Source: an unidentified bacterial endosymbiont
GTDB lineage: Bacteria > Pseudomonadota > Gammaproteobacteria > Enterobacterales > Enterobacteriaceae
Assembly: GCF_918797525.1 (NCBI RefSeq)
Contig: NZ_OU963893.1
Location: 620,001 to 684,000, forward strand
DNA: 64,000 nt
Direction: 5' to 3'
Part shown: positions 1-12,102 of the stretch, piece by piece
Position numbering within the stretch: the stretch's first letter is position 1
Layout of the letters: every line of letters starts with the position of its first letter
Position numbers and translations under genes: made by a program
The notes under the pieces: model-generated
Told to the model about the DNA's origin: nothing
Seen by the model: only the letters and a program-made list of their open reading frames with translations
Databases searched by the model: none

Positions 1-909
1 GGCGACCTGGGCCATTTTGTAGCCTGGCGCGACCAGACCATACACGCGGTTATTCCAGCTGGCGCATTCGCCGATGGCATAGATATCCGGGTCTGACGTC
101 TGGCAGGCGTCGTTAATCATGATTCCGCCACGCTGCGCAACGGCCAGACCGCATTGGGTCGCTATTTTGTCGCGCGGACGAATGCCGGTAGAGAAGACGA
201 TAAAGTCCACTTCCAGCTCGCTGCCGTCGGCAAAGCGCATGGTTTTACGCGCTTCGGTACCTTCCTGAACGATCTCTTTGGTGTTTTTGCGGGTGTGAAC
301 TTTCACCCCCATGCTTTCGATTTTACGCCGCAGCTGATCGCCACCCATGTGGTCCAGCTGTTCGGCCATCAGCATCGGGGCAAATTCGATGACATGGGTT
401 TCAACGCCGAGGTTTTTCAGCGCCCCGGCCGCTTCCAGACCCAGCAGGCCGCCGCCCACCACCGCGCCGCGCTTACTGCGTCGGGCACAGTTTTCGATGG
501 CCTTCAGGTCTTCAATCGTGCGGTAAACGAAGCAATCCTGCGTTTCCGAGCCTTTAATTGGCGGGATCCACGGATAAGAGCCAGTCGCCATAATCAGTTT
601 GTCGTAAAAAACCGTCCGTCCGGCGCTGGAGTGGATCACTTTTTCCTGACGGTTGATAGTGATAGCCCGTTCGCCCACCAGCACGTTTACGCCATGCTTC
701 TCGTAGAATCCTTCACGCACCAGAGAAAGCTCTTCGGCGGTATGATGGGAGAAGTAGGAAGACAAGTGCACACGGTCGTACGCCATGCGGGGTTCTTCAC
801 AGAACACGGTAATATCGAAATGGGCGGCATCGGCCTTATCGAGAAGATCCTCAATAAAGCGATGTCCGACCATGCCGTTACCGATGATAGCGAGTCTGAC
901 TTTGCTCAT
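1..909 (-). CDS. nirB: Nitrite reductase (NADH) large subunit, N-terminal part
   Basis: The gene runs off the left edge, so only the first 303 codons are present. The product is the cytoplasmic siroheme and FAD enzyme that reduces nitrite to ammonia with NADH during anaerobic growth. The visible part is the pyridine nucleotide-disulphide oxidoreductase domain: an FAD-binding GNGMVG loop at residues 10-15 and a second GGGLLGLEAA Rossmann motif near residue 150. The start MSKVRLAIIGNG is preceded by a purine-rich stretch and by an FNR/NarL promoter of the classical nirB layout. The siroheme/4Fe-4S part and nirD lie outside the window. The identification is firm. Confidence 0.97.
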   Translation of the reverse strand, partial: MSKVRLAIIGNGMVGHRFIEDLLDKADAAHFDITVFCEEPRMAYDRVHLSSYFSHHTAEELSLVREGFYEKHGVNVLVGERAITINRQEKVIHSSAGRTVFYDKLIMATGSYPWIPPIKGSETQDCFVYRTIEDLKAIENCARRSKRGAVVGGGLLGLEAAGALKNLGVETHVIEFAPMLMAEQLDHMGGDQLRRKIESMGVKVHTRKNTKEIVQEGTEARKTMRFADGSELEVDFIVFSTGIRPRDKIATQCGLAVAQRGGIMINDACQTSDPDIYAIGECASWNNRVYGLVAPGYKMAQVA

Positions 910-932
910 TTTTGCCTCGATTTCTTTTTTAT

Positions 933-1010
933 TACGTCCTACCTTATCGATTCAGCAACGTAGCTTATTGATGCAAATCAAATACGCTTTAGACTACCCC
1001 TTAGGTGGTA
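933..1010 (-). promoter_or_regulatory. nirB promoter with FNR and NarL/NarP sites
   Basis: Reading on the minus strand, a 7-2-7 NarL/NarP inverted heptamer lies at 995-1010, an FNR dyad TTGAT-N4-ATCAA at 968-981 and a -10 hexamer TAAGGT at 941-946. The dyad centres are 28 bp apart. That fits the known nirB arrangement of FNR at -41.5 and NarL at -69.5, and predicts a start near 933. This implies anaerobic, nitrate/nitrite-induced expression. Confidence 0.88.
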
Positions 1011-1147
1011 GATTACTGATTTATCAGGATTTTTATAAGTACTGGAAATCGCTGGCTTTTCCTCTTCGCCGGTTTTGTGTACAAATGAGCGTGCTAACGT
1101 GATGCGTGAGTGCGCCTGATTTTCAACTGTGTTTTCGGGAGAAAGGT

Positions 1148-2464
1148 ATGTCTACCACACCGCTCTGGCTTGTCCAGAATGTTCGTTTACCGGGTCGGGA
1201 AGGGCGGTGGCAAATCGCCATTGAGGACGGTCGTTTTGGTAATATCACGCCAATGGACGCAACCCCAGCCGAGGTTCACGAGGTATTAAACGCCCGTGGA
1301 GGGCTGGCGATCCCCCCGTTCATTGAGCCGCATATCCACCTGGATACCACCCAGACGGCGGGCGAGCCGAACTGGAATCACTCCGGCACGCTGTTTGAAG
1401 GCATTGAGCGCTGGGCAGAGCGCAAGGCGCTGCTCAGCCATGAGGATGTGAAAGCCCGCGCATGGAAAACCCTGAAGTGGCAGATTGCGAACGGCGTCCA
1501 GTTTGTGCGTACCCACGTGGATGTCTCAGACCCGACCCTTACCGCTCTGAAAGCGATGCTTGAGGTGAAGCAAGAGGTCGCCCCTTGGGTCACGCTGCAA
1601 ATCGTCGCTTTCCCGCAGGAAGGTATCCTCTCTTATCCCAACGGCGCGGCGCTGCTGGAAGAGGCTTTAACGCTGGGCGCCGATGTGGTCGGCGCGATCC
1701 CGCATTTTGAATTCACCCGCGAATACGGCGTGCAGTCGCTGCATATCGCCTTTGATCTGGCGAAGAAATATGACCTGCCGCTGGATATTCACTGCGATGA
1801 AATCGATGATGAACAGTCCCGATTTGTCGAGACGGTTGCCACCCTGGCGTATGAAGCCGGAATTGGCGCACGCGTGACGGCCAGCCACACCACCGCCATG
1901 CACTCCTATAACGGGGCATACACGTCACGGCTGTTCCGCCTGCTGAAGATGTCGGACATTAACGTCGTGGCTAACCCGCTGGTGAACATTCACCTGCAGG
2001 GGCGTTTTGACGACTATCCGAAGCGCCGCGGTATCACCCGGGTGAAAGAGCTACAGGAAGCCGGAATCAACGTCTGCTTTGGTCATGATGATGTGTTTGA
2101 CCCGTGGTATCCGCTCGGCACTGGCAACATGCTGCAGGTGCTGCATATGGGGCTGCATGTCTGTCAGATGATGGGCTATGCGCAAATCGACAGTGGGCTG
2201 AATCTGATTACCCATAACAGTGCCCGAACCTTTGGCCTGCGTGATTACGGTATTGAGACGGGTAACCCGGCCAACCTGATTATTCTGCCGGCGGAGAGCG
2301 GATTTGAAGCGCTCCGCTGTCAGGTGCCAGTGCGCTGGTCGATTCGCCAGGGACGCATTATTGCTATCACGCAGCTGGCGCAGACATGGATCCAGATGGA
2401 TAGCGGCGGAGAAGAGGTGAGCTTTGCCAGAAATAGCCCCTCTGCTGAGCGCAAAGGGGCATAA
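1148..2464 (+). CDS. codA: Cytosine deaminase
   Basis: Converts cytosine to uracil and ammonia in pyrimidine salvage; cytoplasmic amidohydrolase, 438 residues against about 427 in E. coli. Metal ligands and catalytic residues are in place: PHIHLD (H62, H64), HCDE (H215, E218), SHTTAMH (H247) and FGHDD (D314). The start at 1148 is preceded by the ribosome site GGGAGAAAGG; an in-frame upstream start at 1106 has none. The C-terminal 20 or so residues are an unrelated tail. No codB permease is adjacent, so this copy stands alone. It lies between nirB and a tsgA remnant, in the opposite orientation to both, and appears to have replaced most of tsgA. Confidence 0.95.
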   Translation: MSTTPLWLVQNVRLPGREGRWQIAIEDGRFGNITPMDATPAEVHEVLNARGGLAIPPFIEPHIHLDTTQTAGEPNWNHSGTLFEGIERWAERKALLSHEDVKARAWKTLKWQIANGVQFVRTHVDVSDPTLTALKAMLEVKQEVAPWVTLQIVAFPQEGILSYPNGAALLEEALTLGADVVGAIPHFEFTREYGVQSLHIAFDLAKKYDLPLDIHCDEIDDEQSRFVETVATLAYEAGIGARVTASHTTAMHSYNGAYTSRLFRLLKMSDINVVANPLVNIHLQGRFDDYPKRRGITRVKELQEAGINVCFGHDDVFDPWYPLGTGNMLQVLHMGLHVCQMMGYAQIDSGLNLITHNSARTFGLRDYGIETGNPANLIILPAESGFEALRCQVPVRWSIRQGRIIAITQLAQTWIQMDSGGEEVSFARNSPSAERKGA

Positions 2465-2468
2465 GGGA

Positions 2469-2765
2469 TCAGTGAGATGACGCTGCTACGTTGTGCTGGC
2501 GGTGGCGGGTCATGAAGCCCAGAACGAAGCACATGATGAACACCCCGGCATACAGGACGTTAGCGGTATGCAGTGCAGCCAGCGGGCCGCTGTGCGCCAC
2601 AATCGGGCCGGTGACGACGAAGGTCAACATGGTGCCGATGGTGCCGCAGGTCAGCACAACGTTAACCAGCTTCGGCGAGGCCACTTTAATCTGCAGAGAG
2701 CCGAGGGTAATAATTGAGGTATAAATTGCGCTGGAGAATAAGCCCAGGGTCAGAATGCGCTGCAA
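2469..2765 (-). pseudogene. tsgA: 3' remnant of the tsgA major facilitator gene
   Basis: The 98-codon frame reads like the last quarter of TsgA, a membrane protein of about 393 residues: two or three hydrophobic segments with the family phrases [18 protein letters not shown] and [19 protein letters not shown], ending in a basic tail. The N-terminal three quarters, including any real start codon and ribosome site, are missing. In E. coli tsgA is an intact gene directly upstream of nirB in the same direction, and this fragment keeps that position and orientation. The stop codon lies 5 bp from the codA stop, so codA sits where the rest of the locus should be. A functional protein is unlikely. 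Confidence 0.85.
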
Positions 2766-2773
2766 ATCAAAGA

Positions 2774-2790
2774 AGCGCCTTTAAGGCGCT
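2774..2790. repeat. 17-nt palindrome at the edge of the tsgA remnant
   Basis: AGCGCCTT-T-AAGGCGCT is a near-perfect palindrome 8 bp from the first recognisable tsgA codon. There is no U-tract, so it is not an obvious terminator. It may mark the deletion joint or be a leftover terminator arm. Confidence 0.5.
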
Positions 2791-2935
2791 GAAAGCGGGC
2801 AGATAGTCGTCTCGAAAGTGATCCATTTATATCTTTTAGAGAAATAATAATGTTATTGCAGGTTTTTGTGTGATCGTCGTCACGCTATTGTGCGTGCTAA
2901 CCAATCGTTTGCGCAGTAACAACTGTTTCAATTTC

Positions 2936-2950
2936 GTAAAATTAGGTAAA
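2936..2950 (+). promoter_or_regulatory. CpxR box upstream of ppiA
   Basis: GTAAA-ATTAG-GTAAA is an exact match to the CpxR consensus of two GTAAA repeats separated by 5 bp. It lies about 75 bp before the ppiA start. ppiA is a known Cpx envelope-stress target in E. coli, so control by CpxR is expected. Confidence 0.85.
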
Positions 2951-3017
2951 AGGCTGGTCTCCGTTCATACTGCTCTTTAGAATCAAGCCATTCGCTTTTT
3001 ATACTGCGCTTTGTTAA

Positions 3018-3599
<582 letters not shown>

Positions 3600-3609
3600 T
3601 CTCCTCCTG

Positions 3610-3632
3610 TACGGGCGCTTGTCGCCCGTATT
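3610..3632 (+). terminator. Hairpin after ppiA
   Basis: TACGGGCG-CTTGT-CGCCCGTA forms an 8-bp stem just after the ppiA stop. The tail is only TTGG, so it may be a weak terminator or an mRNA end stabiliser. Confidence 0.55.
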
Positions 3633-3706
3633 GGTTAGCCCTCCCGGCGAAAGCGCGTTTTGCTGCTTATACTTGTGGCAAACGGACACATTCAGGGAGG
3701 CGTTAA

Positions 3707-4291
3707 GTGAAAAAACTCACCGACAAGCAAAAATCCCGTCTCTGGGAACAACAGCGTAACGTCAATTTTCAGGGCAGTTGTCTCCTTGAAAAAGGTCATG
3801 GCCCTGCAGAGCCACAGATTGATACGCTTGAACTTGGGCCTTCAGCGCCTGGGTTGCCCCATTTATGCTTTATTCATCGCCATCTTTTTCTCAGAGAGAT
3901 GAAACAGGCAGGCGAGCTGCGTATCGACGATGTTTTCAAAGGTGACATCCTATTCTGCCATTTCGAGTACATCGAAAAGGCCGGTAATGACTTGATGGCG
4001 GCGCTGGAAAACGACAAGTATTTGGTGGGCCTGCAGAAAGAAGACTTTATAGAGAGAGTGAGCCATTACTACTGTGAAATTAACATGTTGCACCCTTTTG
4101 TCAGCGGTAATGGTATTGCGCAACGCGTTTTCTTTGAGCAGATGGCGATCCACGCAGGTTACGCGTTGAGCTGGAAAGATATCAACCCGGACGACTGGGC
4201 GGCGGCAAATCAGAGTGGGGCGACAGGGGATTTAACGGCGCTGAACACCCTCTTTGCCAAAGTAGTGAGCGATGCGCGGGAAACGGAGTAG
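3707..4291 (+). CDS. YhfG-Fic in-frame fusion (antitoxin segment joined to a Fic domain)
   Basis: E. coli has two genes here: yhfG (small antitoxin of about 55 residues) and fic (about 200 residues). This locus has one GTG-started frame of 194 residues with a good ribosome site, AGGGAGG. Residues 1 to about 33 match YhfG, including the inhibitory-helix pattern S24-x3-E28. From about residue 40 (TLELGP) the sequence matches Fic through to its C-terminus. The C-terminal half of YhfG and about 45 N-terminal residues of Fic are absent. The Fic loop reads HPFVSGNGIAQR (H129, R140). It keeps the catalytic His but lacks the usual acidic Mg ligand, as does the E. coli K-12 protein (HPFRVGSG). AMPylation activity is therefore uncertain. 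It precedes pabA by 29 bp. Confidence 0.8.
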   Translation: MKKLTDKQKSRLWEQQRNVNFQGSCLLEKGHGPAEPQIDTLELGPSAPGLPHLCFIHRHLFLREMKQAGELRIDDVFKGDILFCHFEYIEKAGNDLMAALENDKYLVGLQKEDFIERVSHYYCEINMLHPFVSGNGIAQRVFFEQMAIHAGYALSWKDINPDDWAAANQSGATGDLTALNTLFAKVVSDARETE

Positions 4292-4320
4292 AATAGGGCG
4301 GCCTTTTCTCCGGAGCCGCC

Positions 4321-4884
4321 ATGATCCTGCTGATTGATAACTACGATTCCTTCACCTGGAACCTTTACCAGTACTTTTGTGAACTGGGGGCCGAGGTTGT
4401 CGTTCGCCGCAACGACGACATCAGCCTGGCCGACATTGAAACGCTGGCCCCGCAGAAAATTGTTATCTCGCCGGGGCCGTGTACGCCCTCAGAATCCGGC
4501 GTCTCTCTGGATGTCATCCGCCACTATGCCGGTAAGCTGCCTGTCCTGGGCGTCTGCCTGGGGCATCAGGCTATTGCGCAGGTCTTTGGTGCGACTATCG
4601 TGCGGGCGGCGAAAGTGATGCACGGTAAAACCTCCCCCGTTACGCACAACGGCGCTGGAGTATTTACCGGGCTAAATAACCCGTTAACCGTCACGCGTTA
4701 TCACTCTCTGGTGATTGACCCCCTTACGTTGCCCACGTGCTTCGAAGTGACCGCCTGGAGCGACACCTGCGAGATCATGGGCATCCGCCACCGGGACTGG
4801 GATCTCGAAGGGGTGCAGTTTCACCCGGAAAGTATTCTGAGCGAACAGGGGCACCTGCTGCTGGCCAATTTCCTGAATCGCTGA
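4321..4884 (+). CDS. pabA: Aminodeoxychorismate synthase component II (glutamine amidotransferase)
   Basis: Class I glutamine amidotransferase subunit that releases ammonia from glutamine for PabB, which makes 4-amino-4-deoxychorismate for folate. The 187-residue length is normal. The nucleophile is C79 in LGVCLGHQA, and the catalytic His and Glu are in the FHPES motif near residue 170. The oxyanion region PGPCTP is at residues 51-56. It starts 29 bp after the yhfG-fic fusion, behind the ribosome site CCGGAG, and is followed by argD, as in E. coli. The related TrpG protein is excluded by context and size. Confidence 0.96.
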   Translation: MILLIDNYDSFTWNLYQYFCELGAEVVVRRNDDISLADIETLAPQKIVISPGPCTPSESGVSLDVIRHYAGKLPVLGVCLGHQAIAQVFGATIVRAAKVMHGKTSPVTHNGAGVFTGLNNPLTVTRYHSLVIDPLTLPTCFEVTAWSDTCEIMGIRHRDWDLEGVQFHPESILSEQGHLLLANFLNR

Positions 4885-4902
4885 ATATCTATTGCCTTAT
4901 TG

Positions 4903-4937
4903 TGATTTTTTATGCATATTTTGTGAGTATATTTTCA
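4903..4937 (+). promoter_or_regulatory. Tandem ARG boxes (ArgR operator) upstream of argD
   Basis: Two imperfect palindromes fit the ArgR core TGAAT-WWWW-ATTCA: TGATTTTTTATGCA at 4903-4916 and TGAGTATATTTTCA at 4924-4937. Their centres are 21 bp apart, the standard spacing for a hexameric ArgR operator. They lie between pabA and argD, so arginine repression of argD is expected. Confidence 0.75.
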
Positions 4938-4954
4938 CAACTGATGTGACATAA

Positions 4955-8274
<3,320 letters not shown>

Positions 8275-8332
8275 GGGAAATAGAGACAAAAACGGCGTGA
8301 CACTTTGCGATGGCACGCCGTTTTGACCGGAA

Positions 8333-8965
8333 TTAACGCGTACCGTAAACCACGATGGTTTTACCGTGGGCGGAGATCAGGTTCTGATCTTCAAGCATTT
8401 TCAGAATACGGCCCACTGTTTCGCGGGAGCAACCGACGATCTGACCAATTTCCTGGCGCGTAATTTTAATTTGCATGCCGTCAGGATGGGTCATTGCGTC
8501 TGGCTGTTTCGCCAGGTTCAGCAGGGTCTGCGCGATACGACCGGTAACGTCAAGGAAGGCGAGGTTGCCCACTTTTTCCGAGGTAACCTGCAGGCGACGC
8601 GCCATCTGCGAAGAAAGACGCATCAGGATGTCAGGGTTAACCTGAATCAACTGACGGAATTTCTTGTAAGAAATTTCAGCCACTTCACATGCTGTCTTAG
8701 CGCGAACCCAGGCGCTACGTTCCTGGCCCTCTTCAAACAGGCCCAGTTCGCCGATGAAATCGCCCTGGTTCAAATAAGAAAGGATCATCTCTTTCCCTTC
8801 TTCATCTTTAATCAGCACTGCCACCGAGCCTTTGACGATGTAATACAACGTTTCCGCTTTTTCACCCTGGTGAATCAGCGTGCTCTTCGATGGGTACTTA
8901 TGAATGTGGCAATGAGACAAGAACCATTCGAGAGTAGGGTCTGTTTGCGGTTTGCCAAGCACCAT
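8333..8965 (-). CDS. crp: cAMP receptor protein (catabolite regulator)
   Basis: Global transcription factor that binds TGTGA-N6-TCACA sites when loaded with cAMP. The 210 residues are nearly identical to E. coli CRP as I recall it; one visible difference is [10 protein letters not shown] in place of RLSAQMARRL. The cAMP-binding beta-roll includes [19 protein letters not shown], with the Arg and Ser contacts to cAMP. The C-terminal helix-turn-helix [18 protein letters not shown] carries the Arg, Glu and Arg that read DNA. It is divergent from yhfA across 311 bp that contain its own promoter. Confidence 0.99.
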   Translation of the reverse strand: MVLGKPQTDPTLEWFLSHCHIHKYPSKSTLIHQGEKAETLYYIVKGSVAVLIKDEEGKEMILSYLNQGDFIGELGLFEEGQERSAWVRAKTACEVAEISYKKFRQLIQVNPDILMRLSSQMARRLQVTSEKVGNLAFLDVTGRIAQTLLNLAKQPDAMTHPDGMQIKITRQEIGQIVGCSRETVGRILKMLEDQNLISAHGKTIVVYGTR

Positions 8966-9276
8966 GCGCTGTTATCCTCTGTTATAAGCTGTCACCAGAG
9001 CCATAAGATGCATCCAGACTCTGGGGTTGCAATCGAATTCTTACCCATACCCTGGGAAGTCGGCTGTCGTAAATGTTCGCAGCCAGTAAAGTTTGATGTC
9101 CTCTGCATACACGTGTAACGTCAATGTATTACTGTAGCATCCTGAGTGTTTTAGCATAGCTTTAGCTGCGTGTCTCCTGGTGTCTCGCTTCAGCATGATG
9201 CAGGTCGCCTTCCGTTGCGAGAATTGTAACGCGCGCGTAATCTGTCACTAAAAATGCAACGTTGGAGTTAATGTAT
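8966..9276 (-). promoter_or_regulatory. crp promoter region between crp and yhfA
   Basis: This 311-bp gap holds no gene. On the minus strand it has a -10 hexamer TATGCT at 9153-9158. Downstream is a weak CRP half-site pair at 9092-9107 (TGCAGAGGACATCAAA), matching the position of CRP site I about 42 bp past the crp start in E. coli. Much of the sequence resembles the E. coli crp leader, so autoregulation is likely. The yhfA promoter must be at the right end, but I cannot place it. Confidence 0.65.
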
Positions 9277-9681
9277 ATGCAAGCGCGTGTGAAATGGGTT
9301 GAAGGTTTAACGTTCCTCGGCGAGTCCTCTTCCGGACACCAGATTTTGATGGACGGTAACGCCGGGGACAAAGCGCCAAGCCCCATGGAAATGGTGCTGA
9401 TGGCAGCGGGCGGATGCAGCGCGATTGACGTGGTGTCGATATTGCAAAAAGGGCGACACGACGTGACCGACTGCGAGGTGAAACTCACCTCAGAGCGTCG
9501 CGAAGACGCGCCGCGCCTGTTCACGCATATTAACCTGCACTTTATTGTCATCGGCAAAGAACTGAAAGACGCGGCGGTTTCACGCGCGGTGGATCTTTCT
9601 GCAAAGAAATACTGCTCTGTCGCGCTGATGCTGGAGAAAGCGGTAAACATCACGCATTCGTATGAAGTGATCGAGGCGTAA
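9277..9681 (+). CDS. yhfA: YhfA, OsmC/Ohr-family protein
   Basis: A small 134-residue protein of the OsmC/Ohr fold, a family that includes peroxide-reducing enzymes. The two cysteines typical of the fold are present, in GGCSAIDVVSIL and KKYCSVALML. The start MQARVKWVEGLTF at 9277 gives the E. coli length; TTG and ATG codons 6 to 15 bp upstream are in frame but not conserved. A GGAG ribosome site precedes it. It is divergent from crp. No specific substrate is established for YhfA, so peroxidase activity is only a family-level inference. Confidence 0.92.
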   Translation: MQARVKWVEGLTFLGESSSGHQILMDGNAGDKAPSPMEMVLMAAGGCSAIDVVSILQKGRHDVTDCEVKLTSERREDAPRLFTHINLHFIVIGKELKDAAVSRAVDLSAKKYCSVALMLEKAVNITHSYEVIEA

Positions 9682-9737
9682 CAGAATGGGGCATCGCGCG
9701 CGTTGATGCCCTCACCCCAAAGGCGCGAGGGAAATGT

Positions 9738-10607
9738 TTACGCGATCTGCTTGCCTTCCATCAACCGCTGCACCAGCGGCATCATGATTAACTCCATCGC
9801 CAGCCCCATTTTCCCGCCCGGCACCACCAGAGTATGCATATGCGAAATGAACGAGCCTTGCAACATCGCCAGCAGCCAGGGGTAATCTATGCCTTCCAGA
9901 TTGCGGAAATGGATCACCACAAAGCTTTCGTCCAGCGATGGGATCGTTTTGGCCGCGAACGGGTTAGAGGTGTCAACCGTTGGCACGCGCTGGAAGTTGA
10001 TGTGGGTGCGGGAAAACTGCGGCGTCAGGTAGTTAATGTAGTCTTCCATTGAGCGCACCACCGAATCCATCACCGCTTCACGCGAGTGACCACGCTCGCT
10101 AATGTCTCGCGTGAGCTTCTGGATCCACTCGAGGTTAACGATCGGCACCACGCCGACCAGCAGGTCCACGTGGCGCGCCACGTTGTGTTGCGGTGTTACT
10201 ACGCCGCCGTGCAGCCCTTCGTAAAACAGCACGTCAGTGGGTTCTGGCAGCGGCTGCCAGGGGGTGAAAGTGCCGGGGACCTGGTTCCAGGGAACGGCTT
10301 CGTCATAGGTATGCAGATATTTGCGCGACTGCCCTTTACCGCTCTGACCATAGTCGGCGAAGGTTTGCTCCAGCAGGCCGAAGTCATTGGCCTCCGGGCC
10401 GAAATAGCTGATGTGCTTGCCCTGATCGCGCGCCTTACGGATGGCCATGTCCATTTCCGGGCGCGTGTAGCGATGAAAGCTATCGCCTTCTACCTCTGCC
10501 GCCCGTAAATTCAACTGGGTGAAAATCTTGCGAAAGGCGAGGCTGGTGGTGGTGGTTCCCGCACCACTTGAGCCTGTGACCGCAATAATCGGATGTCTGG
10601 CAGACAT
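9738..10607 (-). CDS. prkB: PrkB, phosphoribulokinase-like P-loop kinase
   Basis: The 289-residue product belongs to the phosphoribulokinase/uridine kinase family. A P-loop GSSGAGTTT lies at residues 12-20, followed by EVEGDSFHRY, an acidic substrate-binding segment. True phosphoribulokinase would serve the Calvin cycle, which enterics lack, so the natural substrate is unknown. It is the last of three minus-strand genes yheT, yheU and prkB, as in E. coli. Its 3' end converges on yhfA across 56 bp that contain a hairpin. Confidence 0.93.
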   Translation of the reverse strand: MSARHPIIAVTGSSGAGTTTTSLAFRKIFTQLNLRAAEVEGDSFHRYTRPEMDMAIRKARDQGKHISYFGPEANDFGLLEQTFADYGQSGKGQSRKYLHTYDEAVPWNQVPGTFTPWQPLPEPTDVLFYEGLHGGVVTPQHNVARHVDLLVGVVPIVNLEWIQKLTRDISERGHSREAVMDSVVRSMEDYINYLTPQFSRTHINFQRVPTVDTSNPFAAKTIPSLDESFVVIHFRNLEGIDYPWLLAMLQGSFISHMHTLVVPGGKMGLAMELIMMPLVQRLMEGKQIA

Positions 10608-10637
10608 AGCAACTCCCTGACTGGAAAGGTTGACAGA

Positions 10638-10856
10638 TCAGCCATGAAGCGCGTTGCGGGGCATGATATTGACCGTCTCATGCAATTCAGACCATACCAG
10701 CACCACGTCGCCGCTTTTGAGCTGGCGTTTTACATCGCTGACCTTCTGTTCAAGCGAACGTTCATGTTCACCATAATCGGTACCTTCGCGCAAGACAAAG
10801 CTTTCAATCAGATTGTCGAGCGTGTCGGGGGCAATATCCTGCCAGGGAATAATCAT
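10638..10856 (-). CDS. yheU: YheU, small conserved protein (UPF0270)
   Basis: A 72-residue soluble protein of unknown function found throughout the enterics. The start [20 protein letters not shown] at 10856 matches the family; an upstream in-frame start at 10910 is inside yheT and not conserved. The start overlaps the stop of yheT by 4 bp (ATGA), suggesting translational coupling. The middle reads [13 protein letters not shown], the best conserved part, followed by a charged helix and [13 protein letters not shown]. No catalytic motif is visible. Confidence 0.93.
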   Translation of the reverse strand: MIIPWQDIAPDTLDNLIESFVLREGTDYGEHERSLEQKVSDVKRQLKSGDVVLVWSELHETVNIMPRNALHG

Positions 10857-11875
10857 TTTACACCGTCCAGATAAGGGGTTAACCAGCCAGGGATACGCGT
10901 TTCCAGCCACATTTTAGGGCGACGCAGCGTGCCACCGACAAATCCCACGTGCCCGCCATGCTCGGTCAACTGATAATGGACGTTATCAGGCAAAAATTCC
11001 TGCGCCGGGATGGAGTGATGATCCATAAACGGATCATCTTTGGCGTGAATGATGAGCGTCGGCTGGGTGATCTTGCTGAGCAGCGGCATCGCGCTGCACT
11101 GACGATAGTAGTCAATGGCGTCGGCAAACCCATGAATTTTAGCGGTGATCAGGTCGTCGAACTCGCGAATGCGCCGCACCTTCTTCAACTGACGCAGGCT
11201 CACCGGTAACGTATCCGGGTAGGCTTTTAGCTTGCGGGCCGCGTTAGCTTTCAACAGGTTAAGCAGATAGCGCTGATAGACCCGGGAAAACCCTTTTTCC
11301 ATATGATAGCTGCACTGCTCCAGCATGAAAGGCGCTGAGACGATAACTGCAGCATTCAACGGCACCGTATCACCCTCTTTCGCCAGCAGACAGGCCAGCA
11401 TATTGCCGCCTAGCGAATAGCCGACGGCCGCCGTCGGCACGCTGCCGAAATTATCGCTCAGCCAGTGTAAAAACCAGGTGCCGTCTTCCGTTTCACCGGA
11501 ATGGTAAATGCGTTTCTGGCGATTTGGCTCGCCGCTGCAGCCGCGAAAATGCATCACTACCCCGAGCCAGCCGCGTGCTTTAGCCGCCTGAATTAAGCCG
11601 TGGGCGTAGGGGCTATGCAGACTGCCTTCCAGACCATGAAACACCACCAGACGCGGCTTGTGTTTAGCCTGCTCCGGCTCTTCGCTCCAGGCGAGATCCA
11701 AAAAGTCACCGTCCGGCAAATCAAGCCGTTGCCAGTGTGGGGTGAACTGTACCTTGCGGCGGATCAGGCGCGGTAGCATGGTCTGCAGGTGGGGGTTAGC
11801 CACGCCGCGCATGGGCACAAACTCTGCGCTGTCTTCGACGGCAATATTGAAGTCTGATGGAATGATTTGGGTCAT
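10853..11875 (-). CDS. yheT: YheT, alpha/beta hydrolase
   Basis: The 340-residue product is an alpha/beta hydrolase of the YheT/AB-hydrolase 4 family. The nucleophile elbow reads [10 protein letters not shown] (GxSxG) near residue 147, an acid sits in [11 protein letters not shown] near residue 275, and the catalytic His is in [10 protein letters not shown] near 310. The oxyanion neighbourhood VFHGLEGS is also present. The substrate is unknown. It heads the yheT-yheU-prkB operon. In E. coli the next gene is yheS; here the mdc operon starts 227 bp away, divergently. Confidence 0.94.
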   Translation of the reverse strand: MTQIIPSDFNIAVEDSAEFVPMRGVANPHLQTMLPRLIRRKVQFTPHWQRLDLPDGDFLDLAWSEEPEQAKHKPRLVVFHGLEGSLHSPYAHGLIQAAKARGWLGVVMHFRGCSGEPNRQKRIYHSGETEDGTWFLHWLSDNFGSVPTAAVGYSLGGNMLACLLAKEGDTVPLNAAVIVSAPFMLEQCSYHMEKGFSRVYQRYLLNLLKANAARKLKAYPDTLPVSLRQLKKVRRIREFDDLITAKIHGFADAIDYYRQCSAMPLLSKITQPTLIIHAKDDPFMDHHSIPAQEFLPDNVHYQLTEHGGHVGFVGGTLRRPKMWLETRIPGWLTPYLDGVK

Positions 11876-11951
11876 AACGCGATGTTAATTATTGTCACTT
11901 ATTTACGATACTTTCCGAATTGTACCCCGTTTAGCCTGGTTTTCCGACACA

Positions 11952-11973
11952 TGAACTGATCTCGATCACAAAT
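11952..11973 (+). promoter_or_regulatory. Candidate CRP site upstream of mdcA
   Basis: The 16-bp core ACTGATCTCGATCACA at 11955-11970 differs from the palindrome TGTGATCTAGATCACA at only three positions. It is centred 140 bp before mdcA, between yheT and mdcA, and would place the malonate genes under catabolite control. Confidence 0.6.
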
Positions 11974-11986
11974 CTTTACCTTGATT

Positions 11987-12003
11987 ATTACTCTCAGGCT
12001 AAT
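11987..12003 (+). promoter_or_regulatory. Candidate MdcR (LysR-type) operator
   Basis: ATTA-N9-TAAT is a dyad containing the T-N11-A core of LysR-type operators. It lies 100 bp upstream of mdcA and 13 bp after the candidate CRP site. Assignment to MdcR is inferred from position only. Confidence 0.4.
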
Positions 12004-12102
12004 GGTTACGCTCTACGCTTAATTGATGCCTTTCTCACCAGAGCGCACACTTTACTCAGCGTTAAGCAAATCAAAATGATGTGCTGAATCAGGAGGTTAA
12101 TA

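Noticed and set aside
154..1102. Open frames of 269 and 105 codons on the plus strand at the left end
   Set aside because: They lie antisense to nirB and across its promoter; the nirB reading is certain on the minus strand.
3707..4291. Loss of the acidic residue in the Fic loop as evidence of recent inactivation
   Set aside because: The E. coli K-12 Fic protein also lacks it (HPFRVGSG), so it is a property of this subfamily and not of the fusion.
9689..9711. GGGCATC/GATGCCC hairpin between yhfA and prkB as a terminator
   Set aside because: The stem is 7 bp with a 9-base loop and no U-tract on either strand, so terminator function cannot be supported.
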